Source: Serripes groenlandicus
Lineage: Eukaryota; Mollusca; Bivalvia; Cardiida; Cardiidae
Direction: 5' to 3'
DNA length: 64,000 nt
Assembly: GCA_031761405.1 (NCBI GenBank)
Contig: JASEVX010000003.1
Coordinates: forward strand, 15,242,973 to 15,306,972
Every line of letters starts with the position of its first letter. The stretch's first letter is position 1. The translations under genes were made by a program, and so were the position numbers. Below, one piece after another: positions 25,615 to 39,246 of the stretch. The notes under the pieces are model-generated. The model was given only the letters and a program-made list of their open reading frames with translations. It had not been told where the DNA came from and did no database searches.

Positions 25615-25894
25615 ATGACTGCCCGATCGATACAGGTCGTCTGAGATTCACCTATGCGTTAGCCAATCAAAGTGTCGCTTACCAAATATTACGGTGTAAA
25701 CAGATTAGATGACCCATATAAATAAACGGTATAGAGAAGCGATAAGTGTCGAATTATCCGATTGTATAGCACGGGCGTTTGTTGCATCGTGCAGTTACAA
25801 TGAACATAAATAACGAGCCCATGCTCGTAAGTATTTAAGTGTAAAAGGTCAATTCGAAACGACCTTTTATGAGGGGTAGTCAGATCAAGCATAC

Positions 25895-26133
25895 CGAGGG
25901 CTTGGCGTGAAACGATTGTAAGTAAAATTGGTATATTTTTACCAAGGTTAATCACCTTGCCATGCAGTCTTTATAAGCCTTAAATCATTTTTCTTGGTAA
26001 ATAATGGAAACTTAGGTGCCATTCCGAGCAATGGCACCTAAATTTCCATTGTTTACAAAGGGGTCAAAATTGCCTCTAAACCAGGGTTTTTAAAATAGGT
26101 TTTTAGTTACAACTGTTTTACGCCAAGCCCTCG
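25895..26133. mobile_element. CGAGGGCTTGG inverted-repeat element (family E)
   Basis: Ends CGAGGGCTTGGCGTGAAAC and GTTTTACGCCAAGCCCTCG are inverted repeats. The centre has a second palindrome (gtgccattccgagcaatggcac). A second copy in opposite orientation lies at 51521-51776. No protein is encoded. Confidence 0.8.
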
Positions 26134-26339
26134 AGATTGTAAAATACCGATAACAGTAGTAACGTTGTAGCATTAGACATGCTCACATGTCGTTCCTCGG
26201 CACCAAAGATGGAAGCTGTAACCACTGATATTAGGGTCTGCGGCATTGACACAATGTTTTCAACTCTATTCAATAATTATACTCTTATTTATAATTATAT
26301 TTGCTATACACATTCGGGAATGCAAATTCGTGCGTTCCC

Positions 26340-26640
26340 CCCACGTATTGGCTGAAATCGTCGGGGTTCAATCCAGCAAGGGTTGTGAGTTCGAATCCCA
26401 GCTCGTCCAATATTCTTTCGGACGTTTGACAACAGATGTGAGAAGTATCATTCGTCTTTCACCTATTGGCTAGTAGTCGGTGTGACAAAGCAGACAATTG
26501 CTTGGAAAGTATGTTGTGTGGTATACTGGTGTTAGAAAGCTAGGAAACACATGATTATATGAACTTACTGCCGTGATGTGACTGAAAAAAATGTTGAAAA
26601 CGACGTTAAACCCCAATCAATCAATTACTCAATCAATCCA
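26340..26640 (+). repeat. SINE copy with good B box
   Basis: Plus-strand sequence GGTTGTGAGTTCGAATCCCA is a good tRNA B box. The copy ends in tgccgtgatgtgactg...gaaaacgacgttaaacccc followed by aatc repeats, the SINE 3' module and tail. The centre differs from the other copies, so this may be a second subfamily. Confidence 0.65.
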
Positions 26641-27370
26641 GCAAGCAACAGGAGTATTGTTTCAGGTTCGAATAGTGCAGATTCAGGTGAGAGTGTATAC
26701 AATCGCAGGAATCAGAAAAGCCTTCACACCGTGTGTCTATATTTAAATAAAATAGCTATGGGTTAAATATTTAACGAGACACTAAAAGTGAAGCCAAACT
26801 AGTTTCGCATCAATATTACGTTATGCAAATTCAACACGAAGACGCAATAGTTCAAAACTATCGCCTGACACATGTTTATTAAATTCGTTGCAGGTCCGGG
26901 AACCAGTGTCATACTCATGCAAATGCAGAAGGAATGGAATCGGAACGCGGGGAACCTACATACCACCTTAAACCTAAAAGTATATTTAAGTCTGCTGTTA
27001 ATTTCCTGTATAAGGTTATTTGTATATCTGTATAACTGCGACATTAGTTTGACTCGGGGATGTGATGAGTCATATTCTATTTTTGAACTCATTGTGAAAA
27101 TTACTTTTATCATGCCAGCGTTGACATTTTACCTATAATAATTGACATTCATGTAATAAATAATGATATAGATCAATAAAATATAATAAATAATTACTCT
27201 TGATTTAATGTAATCACAGTCGAACATAAATATATGAAAGAAGAATGAATATATTGAAATAAAATTGCACGCATTCCATGCAAACATGGTCTCCATACAC
27301 GTTCGCAGGGGTCCCCATAGGAAACAGTATCATGATGGTTCTAGTGCTTATTAAAGTTTGAAACGAGCTG
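26641..27370. other. no confident gene
   Basis: AT-rich. Frames on both strands near 26800-27138 overlap each other without a recognisable domain. A gttgcag acceptor at 26893 precedes a short phase-0 frame that stops after 25 codons. Confidence 0.35.
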
Positions 27371-27377
27371 TCTACAA

Positions 27378-27717
27378 GGGGCGTAGCTCCCTTTAGGCAC
27401 TGTAGGCGCGTGCCTACACATTGTTTCTCAAAATGCCCCAAAATACAGCTGCAGCGATAGACATCTGCGTAATGTATCGACCAGATCAGCCTGCGCTGTC
27501 CGCGCAGACTGATCCGGCCGACACATTCCGTCTTAGGGGGAATAGATGTATAGAGTAGTGATACCTGAAACAAAAAATCCACAGGAGGCGAAAAGTGTCT
27601 ATTCGGGTAGGCCTGTGTGGCATGATTAGGCTGATCCGGATCGATACTTTACGCACAATGATATATATAGATATACGAGACGGCCTACACATTGATTATT
27701 GCAAAGCTACGCCCCTG
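27378..27717. mobile_element. GGGGCGTAGC-type MITE (family A'), full length
   Basis: Ends GGGGCGTAGCTCCC and AAGCTACGCCCCTG. The 8-bp direct repeat TCTACAAG flanks it (27371-27378 and 27718-27725, the left copy sharing one base with the element), which is hAT-like. Its outer modules (gtaggcgcgtgcctacacatt; gacggcctacacattgatt) enclose a complete family A core. No coding capacity. Confidence 0.85.
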
Positions 27718-28139
27718 TCTACAAGCACTGGGTAACACTTAAAGGTGCTGAACTCTCTAGATGGAGATCCCATTTTGAAATGTTGAAATCTGTGCAAATA
27801 TTGCTAATAGTGACAACAAAGTAAGTAACTATTTTGGAAGTAAATGTAGAAAAAAAGTCAATTGAAAGTCATAAAAATGTAAAAACTATGGCTTACTGGG
27901 TATGTCTACCCAGTATAAATGAAGCATAAACGATCAATATCTAGATGTTTATGGTACTGGAAAGTGCAAGTATTACACCAATTTTATCCCAGATGTATGA
28001 GTTTAATATTTCAAGACAACTTTTAAACAGTTTTCAAACTTTGACAATACTATCTATAATCTGGAGATCAGCACCTTTAACCCTAGGAACTTGGAGTGTT
28101 TATTCATTGTCCTCCTGTAGGCGACTTTAAACCCTATTT

Positions 28140-28400
28140 GAGCCGTCCCGCGAGAAAACCAACATTATGGACTCTGCGTAAAGTATCGACCCGGATCAGC
28201 CGAAGCATGCCGCAAAGCCTAACCCGGACAGACACTCTTCGATTCCCTTGGATTTTCTGTTTCAGGAATCTTTACTGTATACCTCTATTCCCCTGAGACG
28301 TAATGTATCGGCCCGGATTAGCCTGCGAGGACAGCGCAGGCTGATCTGGGTCGATACATTTCGCAAAGTCCATAATATTGGTTTTCTCGTGGGACGGCTA
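28140..28400. mobile_element. GAGCC-type MITE (family A)
   Basis: Termini GAGCCGTCCCGCGAG and CTCGTGGGACGGCTA. ATTT flanks at 28136-28139 and 28401-28404 form the 4-bp duplication. The interior is canonical. Confidence 0.9.
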
Positions 28401-28404
28401 ATTT

Positions 28405-28862
28405 ATCGATCATATTAAATACAACTTTACACTACAATGGTAAACAATGCAGACTAGGGAAAAAATGCACCGTGCATTCCTATTTTGGTTTACATTATTT
28501 GATATCAATGCGTACACATTAAATGTAAGTGAAGACTTGACCATGAATATGTAAGAAGTCTTCATAAGGTGATGATATCGGTTGCAAAAATTCAGCGGCA
28601 TCAGGGTTACTATAAAGCTGCATGTCCCACAGTACTTCATTCCGTCAGACCGGTCTTATCCGTTCTGTATATGTATATTTATCTCGCAGCATTTATTCTT
28701 TATACCGGTTTTTATCTGAAATGTTAAAAACTAAATATGGTCATTTTCTAACTTGCAAAACATTCTGGCAAAACTTGAACTTGTTCATAACCAGTAATTG
28801 CGAGTCACCTGCTGTTAATTTGTTGTACGTGAGAAAGGGTCTAACAACTTAGTTCAGGTCGA
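28405..28862. other. no gene seen
   Basis: AT-rich. It ends with a family B right-end-like piece (tttgttgtacgtgagaaagggt, about 28817-28838) just before the 10-bp repeat. Confidence 0.4.
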
Positions 28863-29268
28863 CTGATTAATACTGATTAATACTGATCCATACTGATTAA
28901 TACTTATTCATACTGATTAATACTGATTAATACTGATTAATACTTATAAATACTGATAAATACTTATTCATACTGATTAAGACTGATTCATACTGATTCA
29001 TACTGATTCATACTGATTAATACTGATTAATACTGATTAATACTTATAAATACTGATAAATACTTATTCATACTGATTAATACTGATTCATACTGATTCA
29101 TACTGATTCATACTGATTCATACTGATCAATACTGATTCATACTGATTCATACTGATTAATACTGATTCATACTGATTAATACTGATTCATACTGATTCA
29201 TACTTATTCATACTGATTCATACTGATTAATACTGATTCATACTGATGCATACTGATTCATACTGATA
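28863..29268. repeat. 10-bp minisatellite (tactgattca/tactgattaa)
   Basis: About 40 copies of a 10-bp unit with two main variants (ttca and ttaa) and rarer tgcttataaa-like forms. Confidence 0.97.
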
Positions 29269-29544
29269 CTATTCACTGTTTCTAACTGTCCTTAACTCAC
29301 GATTGCCTCTATATGTACATGTCAGTAAACGTATGAAATGCATAGTACAATGCAAATAGGGTTTGCTGACATGTGCTATTGACATTTATTTTCATTTGGG
29401 AACAGAAAAAGTGAATAAAACGTATTTTGGTGTGCAGCCAGTAAACATATTATTATATGATACAACGAAACAAAAAAGTATCTTCTATATTTAATTTTGT
29501 TCAAAAGCTCGCATGAATAACGTATCAACCGACATGTAAATGTA

Positions 29545-29700
29545 GTTTGTTTGTTTGAATTTTCTTGAATTGTAGTTTATTTAGTTGAATTGTAGTTTGT
29601 TTATTTAGTTGAATTGTAGTTTGTTTATTTGTTTGAATTGTAGTTTATTTGTTTGAATTGTAGTTTATTTGTTTGAATTGTAGTTTGTCTGTTTGAATGA
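29545..29700. repeat. about 20-bp minisatellite (gtttgaattgtagtttattt)
   Basis: About seven irregular copies of ttgaattgtagttt separated by tgttt/atttagtt spacers, ending just before the SINE-like edge of the 50-bp satellite. Confidence 0.9.
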
Positions 29701-32700
29701 AAATTTACGCTACTTACAACAGTGATCTAGTTATATCACGACATTGAATGGGTAAGTACCAAGTATTACCGGTGGTAGAGTTATATCACGACATTGAATG
29801 GGTAAGTACCAAGTATTACCGGTGGTATAGTTATATCACGACATTGAATGGGTAAGTACCAAGTATTATCGGTGGTATAGTTATATCACGTCATTGAATG
29901 GGTAAGTACCAAGTATTATCGGTGGTATAGTTATATCACGTCATTGAATGGGTAAGTACCGAGTATTACCGGTGGTATAGTTATATCACGACATTGAATG
30001 GGTAAGTAACAAGTTCTACCCGTGGTATAGTTATATCACGTCATTGAATGGGTAAGTAACGAGTATTATCGGTGGTTTAGTTATATCACGACATTGAATG
30101 CGTAAGTAACGAGTATTATCTGTGGTATAGTTATATCACGACATTGAATGCGTAAGTAACGAGTATTATCTGTGGTATAGTTATATCACGACATTGAATG
30201 GGTAAGTACCAAGTATTATCGGTGGTATAGTTATATCACGACATTGAATAGGTAAGTAACGAGTATTATCGGTGGTATAGTTATATCACGACATTGAATG
30301 GGTAAGTACAGAGTATTATCTGTGTTATAGTTATATCATGACATTGAATGGGTAAGTAACGAGTATTACCGGTGGTATAGTTATATCATGACATTGAATG
30401 GGTAAGTACAGAGTATTACCGATGGTATAGTTATATCATGACATTGAATGGGTAAGTACCGAGTATTATCGGTGGTATAGTTATATCACGTCATTGAATG
30501 GGTAAGTACCGAGTATTATCGGTGGTATAGTTATATCACGTCATTGAATGGGTAAGTACCGAGTATTACCGGTGGTATAGTTATATCACGACATTGAATG
30601 GGTAAGTAACAAGTTCTACCCGTGGTATAGTTATATCACGTCATTGAATGGGTAAGTACCGAGTATTACCGGTGGTATAGTTATATCACGACATTGAATG
30701 GGTAAGTAACAAGTTCTACCCGTGGTATAGTTATATCACGTCATTGAATGGGTAAGTAACGAGTATTATCGGTGGTATAGTTATATCACGACATTGAATG
30801 GGTAAGTAACAAGTATTACCGGTGGTATAGTTATATCACGGCATTGAATGGGTAAGTAACGAGTATTACCGGTGGTATAGTTATATCACGTCATTGAATG
30901 GGTAAGTAACGAGTATTACCGGTGATATAGTTATATCATGACATTGAATGGGTAAGTAACGAGTACTACCAGTGGTATAGTTATATCACGACATTGAATG
31001 GGTAAGTAACGAGTATTATCGGTGGTATAGTTATATCACGAAATTGAATGGGTAAGTACAGAGTATTATCGGTGGTATAGTTATATCATGACATTGAATG
31101 GGTAAGTAACGAGTATTATCGGTGGTATAGTTATATCACGTCATTGAATGGGTAAGTACCAAGTATTACCGGTGGTATAGTTATATCACGTCATTGAATG
31201 GGTAAGTACCAAGTAGTATCGGTGGTATAGTTATATCACGACATTGAATGGGTAAGTACCAAGTATTACCGGTGGTATAGTTATATCACGACATTGAATG
31301 GGTAAGTAACGTGTATTACCGGTGGTATAGTTATATCACGTCATTGAATGGGTAAGTAACGAGTATTATATGTGGTATAGTTATATCACGTCATTGAATG
31401 GGTAAGTACCAAGTATTATCGGTGGTATAGTTATATCACGTCATTGAATGGGTAAGTAACGAGTATTATCTGTGTTATAGTTATATCACGACATTGAATG
31501 GGTAACTAACGAGTATTACCGGTGGTATAGTTATATCACGACATTGAATGGGTAAGTAACGAGTATTACCGGTGGTATAGTTATATCACGACATTGAATG
31601 GGTAAGTAACAAGTTCTACCCGTGGTATAGTTATATCACGTCATTGAATGGGTAAGTAACGAGTATTATCGGTGGTATAGTTATATCACGTCATTGAATG
31701 GGTAAGTAACGAGTATTACCGGTGGTATAGTTATATCACGTCATTGAATGGGTAAGTAACGTGTATTACCGGTGGTATAGTTATATCACATCATTGAATG
31801 GGTAAGTAACGAGTATTACCGGTGGTATAGTTATATCACGTCATTGAATGGGTAAGTAACGAGTATTACCGGTGGTATAGTTATATCATGACATTGAATG
31901 GGTAAGTACAGAGTATTATCGGTGGTATAGTTATATCACGACATTGAATGGGTAAGTACAGAGTATTACCGGTGGTATAGTTATATCACGTCATTGAATG
32001 GGTAAGTAACGAGTATTACCGGTGGTATAGTTATATCACGGCATTGAATGGGTAAGTAACGAGTATTACCGATGGTATAGTTATATCACGTCATTGAATG
32101 GTTAAGTAATGTGTATTATCGGTGGTATAGTTATATCACGACATTGAATGGGTAAGTAACGAGTATTATCGGTGGTATAGTTATATCACGTCATTGAATG
32201 GGTAAGTAACGAGTATTATCTGTGGTATAGTTATATCACGGCATTGAATGGGTAAGTAACGAGTATTACCGGTGGTATAGTTATATCACGACATTGAATG
32301 GTTAAGTACCGAGTATTACCGATGGTATAGTTATATCACGTCATTGAATGGGTAAGTAACGAGTATTATCGGTGGTATAGTTATATCACGACATTGAATG
32401 GGTAAGTAACAAGTATTACCGGTGGTATAGTTATATCACGACATTGAATGGGTAAGTAACGAGTATTACCGGTGGTATAGTTATATCACGACATTGAATG
32501 GTTAAGTACCGAGTATTACCGATGGTATAGTTATATCACGTCATTGAATGGGTAAGTAACGAGTATTATCGGTGGTATAGTTATATCACGACATTGAATG
32601 GGTAAGTAACAAGTATTACCGGTGGTATAGTTATATCACGGCATTGAATGGGTAAGTAACGAGTTTTACCGGTGGTATAGTTATATCACGTCATTGAATG

Positions 32701-35700
32701 GGTAAGTAACGAGTATTATCGGTGGTATAGTTATATCACGGCATTGAATGGGTAAGTACCGAGTATTACCGGTGATCTAGTTATATCACGCTGTTGAATG
32801 GGTAAGTAACGAGTATTATCGGTGGTATAGTTATATCACGTCATTGAATGGTTAAGTAATGGGTATTACCGGTGGTATAGTTATATCATAACATTGAATG
32901 GGTAAGTAACGAGTATTACCGGTGGTATAGTTATATCACGCTGTTGAATTGGTAAGTACCGAGTATTACCGGTGGTATAGTTATATAACGGCATTGAATG
33001 GGTAAGTAACGAGTATTATCGGTGGTATAGTTATATCACGTCATTGAATGGGTAAGTACCGAGAATTATCGGTGGTATAGTTATATCACGGCATTGAATT
33101 GGTAAGTACCGAGTATTATCGGTGGTATAGTTATATCACGACATTGAATAGGTAAGTAACGAGTATTACCGGTGGTATAGTTATATCACGTCATTGAATG
33201 GGTAAGTAACGAGTATTACCGGTGGTATAGTTATATCACGGCATTGAATGGGTAAGTAACGAGTATTACCGGTGGTATAGTTATATCACGGCATTGAATG
33301 GGTAAGTACCGAGTACTACCGGTGGTATAGTTATATCACGACATTGAATAGGTAAGTAACGAGTATTACCGGTGGTATAGTTATATCACGTCATTGAATG
33401 GGTAAGTAACGAGTATTACCGGTGGTATAGTTATATCACGACATTGAATAGGTAAGTAACGAGTATTACCGGTGGTATAGTTATATCACGTCATTGAATG
33501 GGTAAGTAACGAGTATTACCGGTGGTATAGTTATATCACGGCATTGAATGGGTAAGTAACGAATATTACCGATGGTATAGTTATATCACGTCATTGAATG
33601 GGTAAGTAATGAGTATTACCGGTGGTCTAGTTATATCACGACATTGAATGGGTAAGTAACGAATATTACCGATGGTATAGTTATATCACGGCATTGAATG
33701 GTTAAGTAATGAGTATTACCGGTGGTCTAGTTATATCATGACATTGAATAGGTAAGTAACGAGTATTACCGGTGGTATAGTTATATCACGTCATTGAATG
33801 GGTAAGTAACGAGTATTACCGGTGGTATAGTTATATCACGTCATTGAATGGGTAAGTAACGAGTATTACCGGTGGTATAGTTATATCACGTCATTGAATG
33901 GGTAAGTACCGAGTATTATCGGTGGTATAGTTATATCACGACATTGAATGGTTAAGTACCGAGTATTATCGGTGGTATAGTTATATCACGGCATTGAATG
34001 GGTAAGTACCGAGTATTACCGGTGGTATAGTTATATCACGGCATTGAATGGGTAAGTAACGAGTTTTATCGGTGGTATAGTTATATCACGACATTGAATG
34101 GTTAAGTACCGAGTATTATCGGTGGTATAGTTATATTACGACATTGAATGGTTAAGTACCGAGTATTATCGGTGGTATAGTTATATCACGGCATTGAATT
34201 GGTAAGTACCGAGTATTACCGGGGTTATAGTTATATCACGACATTGAATGGGTAAGTAACGAGTATTATCGGTGGTATAGTTATATCACGGCATTGAATG
34301 GTTAAGTAACGAGTATTACCGGTGGTATAGTTATATCACGTCATTGAATGGGTAAGTAACGAGTATTACCGGTGGTATAGTTATATCACGGCATTGAATG
34401 GGTAAGTAACGAGTATTACCGGTGGTATAGTTATATCACGGCATTGAATGGGTAAGTACCGAGTATTACCGGGGTTATAGTTATATCATGACATTGAATG
34501 GGTAAGTAACGAGTATTATCGGTGGTATAGTTATATCACGGCATTGAATGGTTAAGTAACGAGTATTACCGGTGGTATAGTTAGATCACGGCATTGAATG
34601 GGTAAGTAACGAGTATTACCGATGGTATAGTTATATCACGGCATTGAATGGGTAAGTAACGAGTTTTACCGGTGGTATAGTTATATCACGACATTGAATG
34701 GGTAAGTAATGAGTATTACCGATGGTATAGTTATATATCGGCATTGAATGGGTAAGTAACGAGTTTTACCGGTGGTATAGTTATATCACGACATTGAATG
34801 GGTAAGTAATGAGTATTACCGATGGTATAGTTATATCACGACATTGAATGGGTAAGTAACAAGTGTTACCGATGGTATAGTTATATCACGACATTGAATG
34901 GGTAAGTACCGAGTATTACCGGAGGTATAGTTATATCACGTCATTGAATGGTTAAGTACCGAGTATTATCGGTGGTATAGTTATATCATAACATTGAATG
35001 GTTAAGTACCGAGTTTTACCGGTGGTATAGTTATATCATAACATTGAATGGTTAAGTACCGAGTAATATCGGTGGTATAGTTATATCATAACATTGAATG
35101 GTTAAGTACCGAGTATTACCGGTGGTATAGTTATATCATAACATTGAATTGTTAAGTACCGAATATTACCGGAGGTATAGTTATATCACGACATTGAATG
35201 GGTTAGTACCGAGTATTACCAGTGGTATAGTTATATCACGCTGTTGAATGGGTAAGTAACGAATATTAGCGATGGTATAGTTATATCACGACATTGAATG
35301 GTTAAGTACCGAGCATTACCGGTGGTATAGTTATATCACGTCATTGAATGTGTAAGTAACGAGTATTATCGGTGGTATAGTTATATCACGGCATTGAATG
35401 GGTAGGTACCGAGTATTACCGGTGGTATAGTTATATCACGGCATTGAATGGGTAAGTAACAAGTATTACCAGTGGTATAGTTATAGCACGACATTGAATG
35501 TGTAAGTACCGAGTATTACCGGTGGTATAGTTATATCACGGCATTGAATGGGTAAGTGCCGAGTATTACCGGTGGTATAGTTATATCACGCTGTTGAATG
35601 GGTAAGTAACGAATATTAGCGGTGGTATAGTTATATCACGACATTGAATGGTTAAGTACCGAGCATTACCGGTGGTATAGTTATATCACGCTGTTGAATG

Positions 35701-38700
35701 GGTAAGTAACGAATATTAGCGGTGGTATAGTTATATCACGACATTGAAAGGTTAAGTACCGAGTATTATCGGTGGTATAGTTATATCACGGCATTGAATG
35801 GTTAACTAACGAGTATTACCGGTTGTATAGTTATATCACGGCATTGAATGGGTAAGAACCGAGTATTACCGGTGGTATAGTTATATCACGGCATTGAATG
35901 GGTAACTAACGAGTATTAATGGTGGTATAGTTATATCACGGCATTGAATGGGTAAGTAACGAGTATTACCGGTGGTATAGTTATATCACGGCATTGAATG
36001 GTTAAGTAACGAGTATTACCGGTGGTATAGTTATATCACGGCATTGAATGGGTAAGTACCGAATATTACCGATGGTATAGTTATATCACGGCATTGAATG
36101 GGTAAGTACCGAATATTACCGATGGTATAGTTATATCACGGCATTGAATAGTTAAGTAATGAGTATTGCCGGTGGTATAGTTATATCACGACATTGAATG
36201 GGTAAGTACCGAATATTACCGGTGGTATAGTTATATCACGTCATTGAATGGGTAAGTACCGAATATTACCGGTGGTATAGTTATATCACGGCATTGAATG
36301 GGTAACTAACGAGTATTAATGGTGGTATAGTTATATCACGGCATTGAATGGGTAAGTAACGAGTATTATCGGTGGTATAGTTATATCACGGCATTGAATG
36401 GTTAAGTAACGAGTATTACCGGTGGTATAGTTATATCACGGCATTGAATGGGTAAGTACCGAATATTACCGATGGTATAGTTATATCACGGCATTGAATG
36501 GGTAACTAACGAGTATTAATGGTGGTATAGTTATATCACGGCATTGAATGGGTAAGTAACGAGTATTACCGGTGTTATAGTTATATCACGGCATTGAATG
36601 GGTAAGTACCGAGTATTACCGGTGGTATAGTTATATCACGGCATTGAATGGGTAAGTAACGAGTATTATCGGTGGTATAGTTATATCACGGCATTGAATG
36701 GGTAAGTACCGAATATTACCGGTGGTATAGTTATATCACGGCATTGAATGGGTAACTAACGAGTATTAATGGTGGTATAGTTATATCACGGCATTGAATG
36801 GGTAAGTAACGAGTATTACCGGTGGTATAGTTATATCACGACATTGAATGTGTAAGTACCGAGTATTATCGGTGGTATAGTTATATCACGGCATTGAATT
36901 GGTAAGTACCGAGTATTATCGGTGGTATAGTTATATTACGGCATTGAATGGGTAAGTAACGAGTATTACCGGTGGTATAGTTATATCACGACATTTAATG
37001 GGTAATTACATAGTATTACCGGTGGTATAGTTATATCACGGCATTGAATGGGTAAGTAACGAGTATTACCGGTGGTATAGTTATATCACGTCATTGAATG
37101 GGTAAGTAACGAGTATTATCGGTGGTATAGTTATATCACGGCATTGAATTGGTAAGTACCGAGTATTATCGGTGGTATAGTTATATCACGACATTGAATG
37201 GGTAAGTAACGAGTATTATCGGTGGTATAGTTATATCACGGCATTGAATTGGTAAGTACCGAGTATTATCGGTGGTATAGTTATATCACGACATTGAATG
37301 GGTAAGTAACGAGTATTATCGGTGGTATAGTTATATATCGGCATTGAATGGGTAAGTACCGAATATTACCGATGGTATAGTTATATCACGGCATTGAATG
37401 GGTAAGTACCGAATATTACCGATGGTATAGTTATATCACGGCATTGAATGGGTAAGTACCGAATATTACCGATGGTATAGTTATATCACGGCATTGAATG
37501 GGTAAGTACCGAGTATTACCGGTGGTATAGTTATATCACGTCATTGAATGGTTAAGTAACGAGTATTATCGGTGGTATAGTTATATCACGACATTGAATG
37601 GTTAAGTACCGAGTATTACCGGTGGTATAGTTATATCACGTCATTGAATGGTTAAGTAACGAGTATTACCGGTGGTATAGTTATATCACGACATTGAATG
37701 GGTAAATAACGAGTATTATCGGTGGTATAGTTATATCACGGCATTGAATGGTTAACTAACGAGTATTACCGGTGGTATAGTTATATCACGGCATTGAATG
37801 GGTAAGAACCGAGTATTACCGGTGGTATAGTTATATCACGGCATTGAATGGGTAACTAACGAGTATTAATGGTGGTATAGTTATATCACGGCATTGAATG
37901 GGTAAGTAACGAGTATTACCGGTGGTATAGTTATATCACGGCATTGAATGGTTAAGTAACGAGTATTACCGGTGGTATAGTTATATCACGGCATTGAATG
38001 GGTAAGTACCGAATATTACCGATGGTATAGTTATATCACGGCATTGAATGGGTAAGTACCGAATATTACCGATGGTATAGTTATATCACGGCATTGAATA
38101 GTTAAGTAATGAGTATTGCCGGTGGTATAGTTATATCACGACATTGAATGGGTAAGTACCGAATATTACCGGTGGTATAGTTATATCACGTCATTGAATG
38201 GGTAAGTACCGAATATTACCGGTGGTATAGTTATATCACGGCATTGAATGGGTAACTAACGAGTATTAATGGTGGTATAGTTATATCACGGCATTGAATG
38301 GGTAAGTAACGAGTATTACCGGTGGTATAGTTATATCACGGCATTGAATGGTTAAGTAACGAGTATTACCGGTGGTATAGTTATATCACGGCATTGAATG
38401 GGTAAGTACCGAATATTACCGATGGTATAGTTATATCACGGCATTGAATGGGTAACTAACGAGTATTAATGGTGGTATAGTTATATCACGGCATTGAATG
38501 GGTAAGTAACGAGTATTACTGGTGGTATAGTTATATCACGGCATTGAATGGGTAAGTACCGAGTATTACCGGTGGTATAGTTATATCACGGCATTGAATG
38601 GGTAAGTAACGAGTATTATCGGTGGTATAGTTATATCACGGCATTGAATGGGTAAGTAACGAGTTTTACCGGTGGTATAGTTATATCACGACATTGAATG

Positions 38701-39240
38701 TGTAAGTACCGAGTATTACCAGTGGTATAGTTATATCACGACATTGAATGGGTAAGTACATAGTATTACCGGTGGTATAGTTATATCACGGCATTGAATG
38801 GGTAAGTAACGAGTATTACCGGTGGTATAGTTATATCACGTCATTGAATGGGTAAGTAACGAGTATTATCGGTGGTATAGTTATATCACGGCATTGAATT
38901 GGTAAGTACCGAGTATTATCGGTGGTATAGTTATATCACGACATTGAATGGGTAAGTAACGAGTATTATCGGTGGTATAGTTATATCACGGCATTGAATG
39001 GGTAAGTAACGAGTATTACCGATGGTATAGTTATATCACGGCATTGAATGGGTAAGTACCGAGTATTACCGGAGGTATAGTTATATCACGACATTGAATG
39101 GTTAGGTAACGAGTATTACCGGTGGTATAGTTATATCACGACATTGAATGGGTAAGTAACGAGTATTACCGGAGGTATAGTTATATCACGACATTGAATG
39201 GGTAAGTACCGAGTATTACCGGGGGTATAGTTACATCACG
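29701..39240. repeat. 50-bp satellite array (about 190 units)
   Basis: Strict 50-bp periodicity with recurring variants (ccgagtatt/acgagtatt; gacattg/gtcattg/ggcattg). The left flank (29702-29728, atttacgctacttacaacagtg) aligns with the SINE 3' module that precedes the 'agttatatcac' block, so the array starts inside a SINE. A higher-order duplication of 1,950 bp (39 units) is visible: rare variants such as ggtaagaacc occur at about 35852 and 37802, and aatagttaagtaatgagtattgcc at about 36148 and 38098. Units carry many stops and encode nothing. Confidence 0.97.
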
Positions 39241-39246
39241 ACATTA

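Noticed and set aside
26894..26971. Possible second TIMP-like exon after gttgcag
   Set aside because: It fits phase 0 but stops after 25 codons and lacks recognisable NTR-domain motifs.
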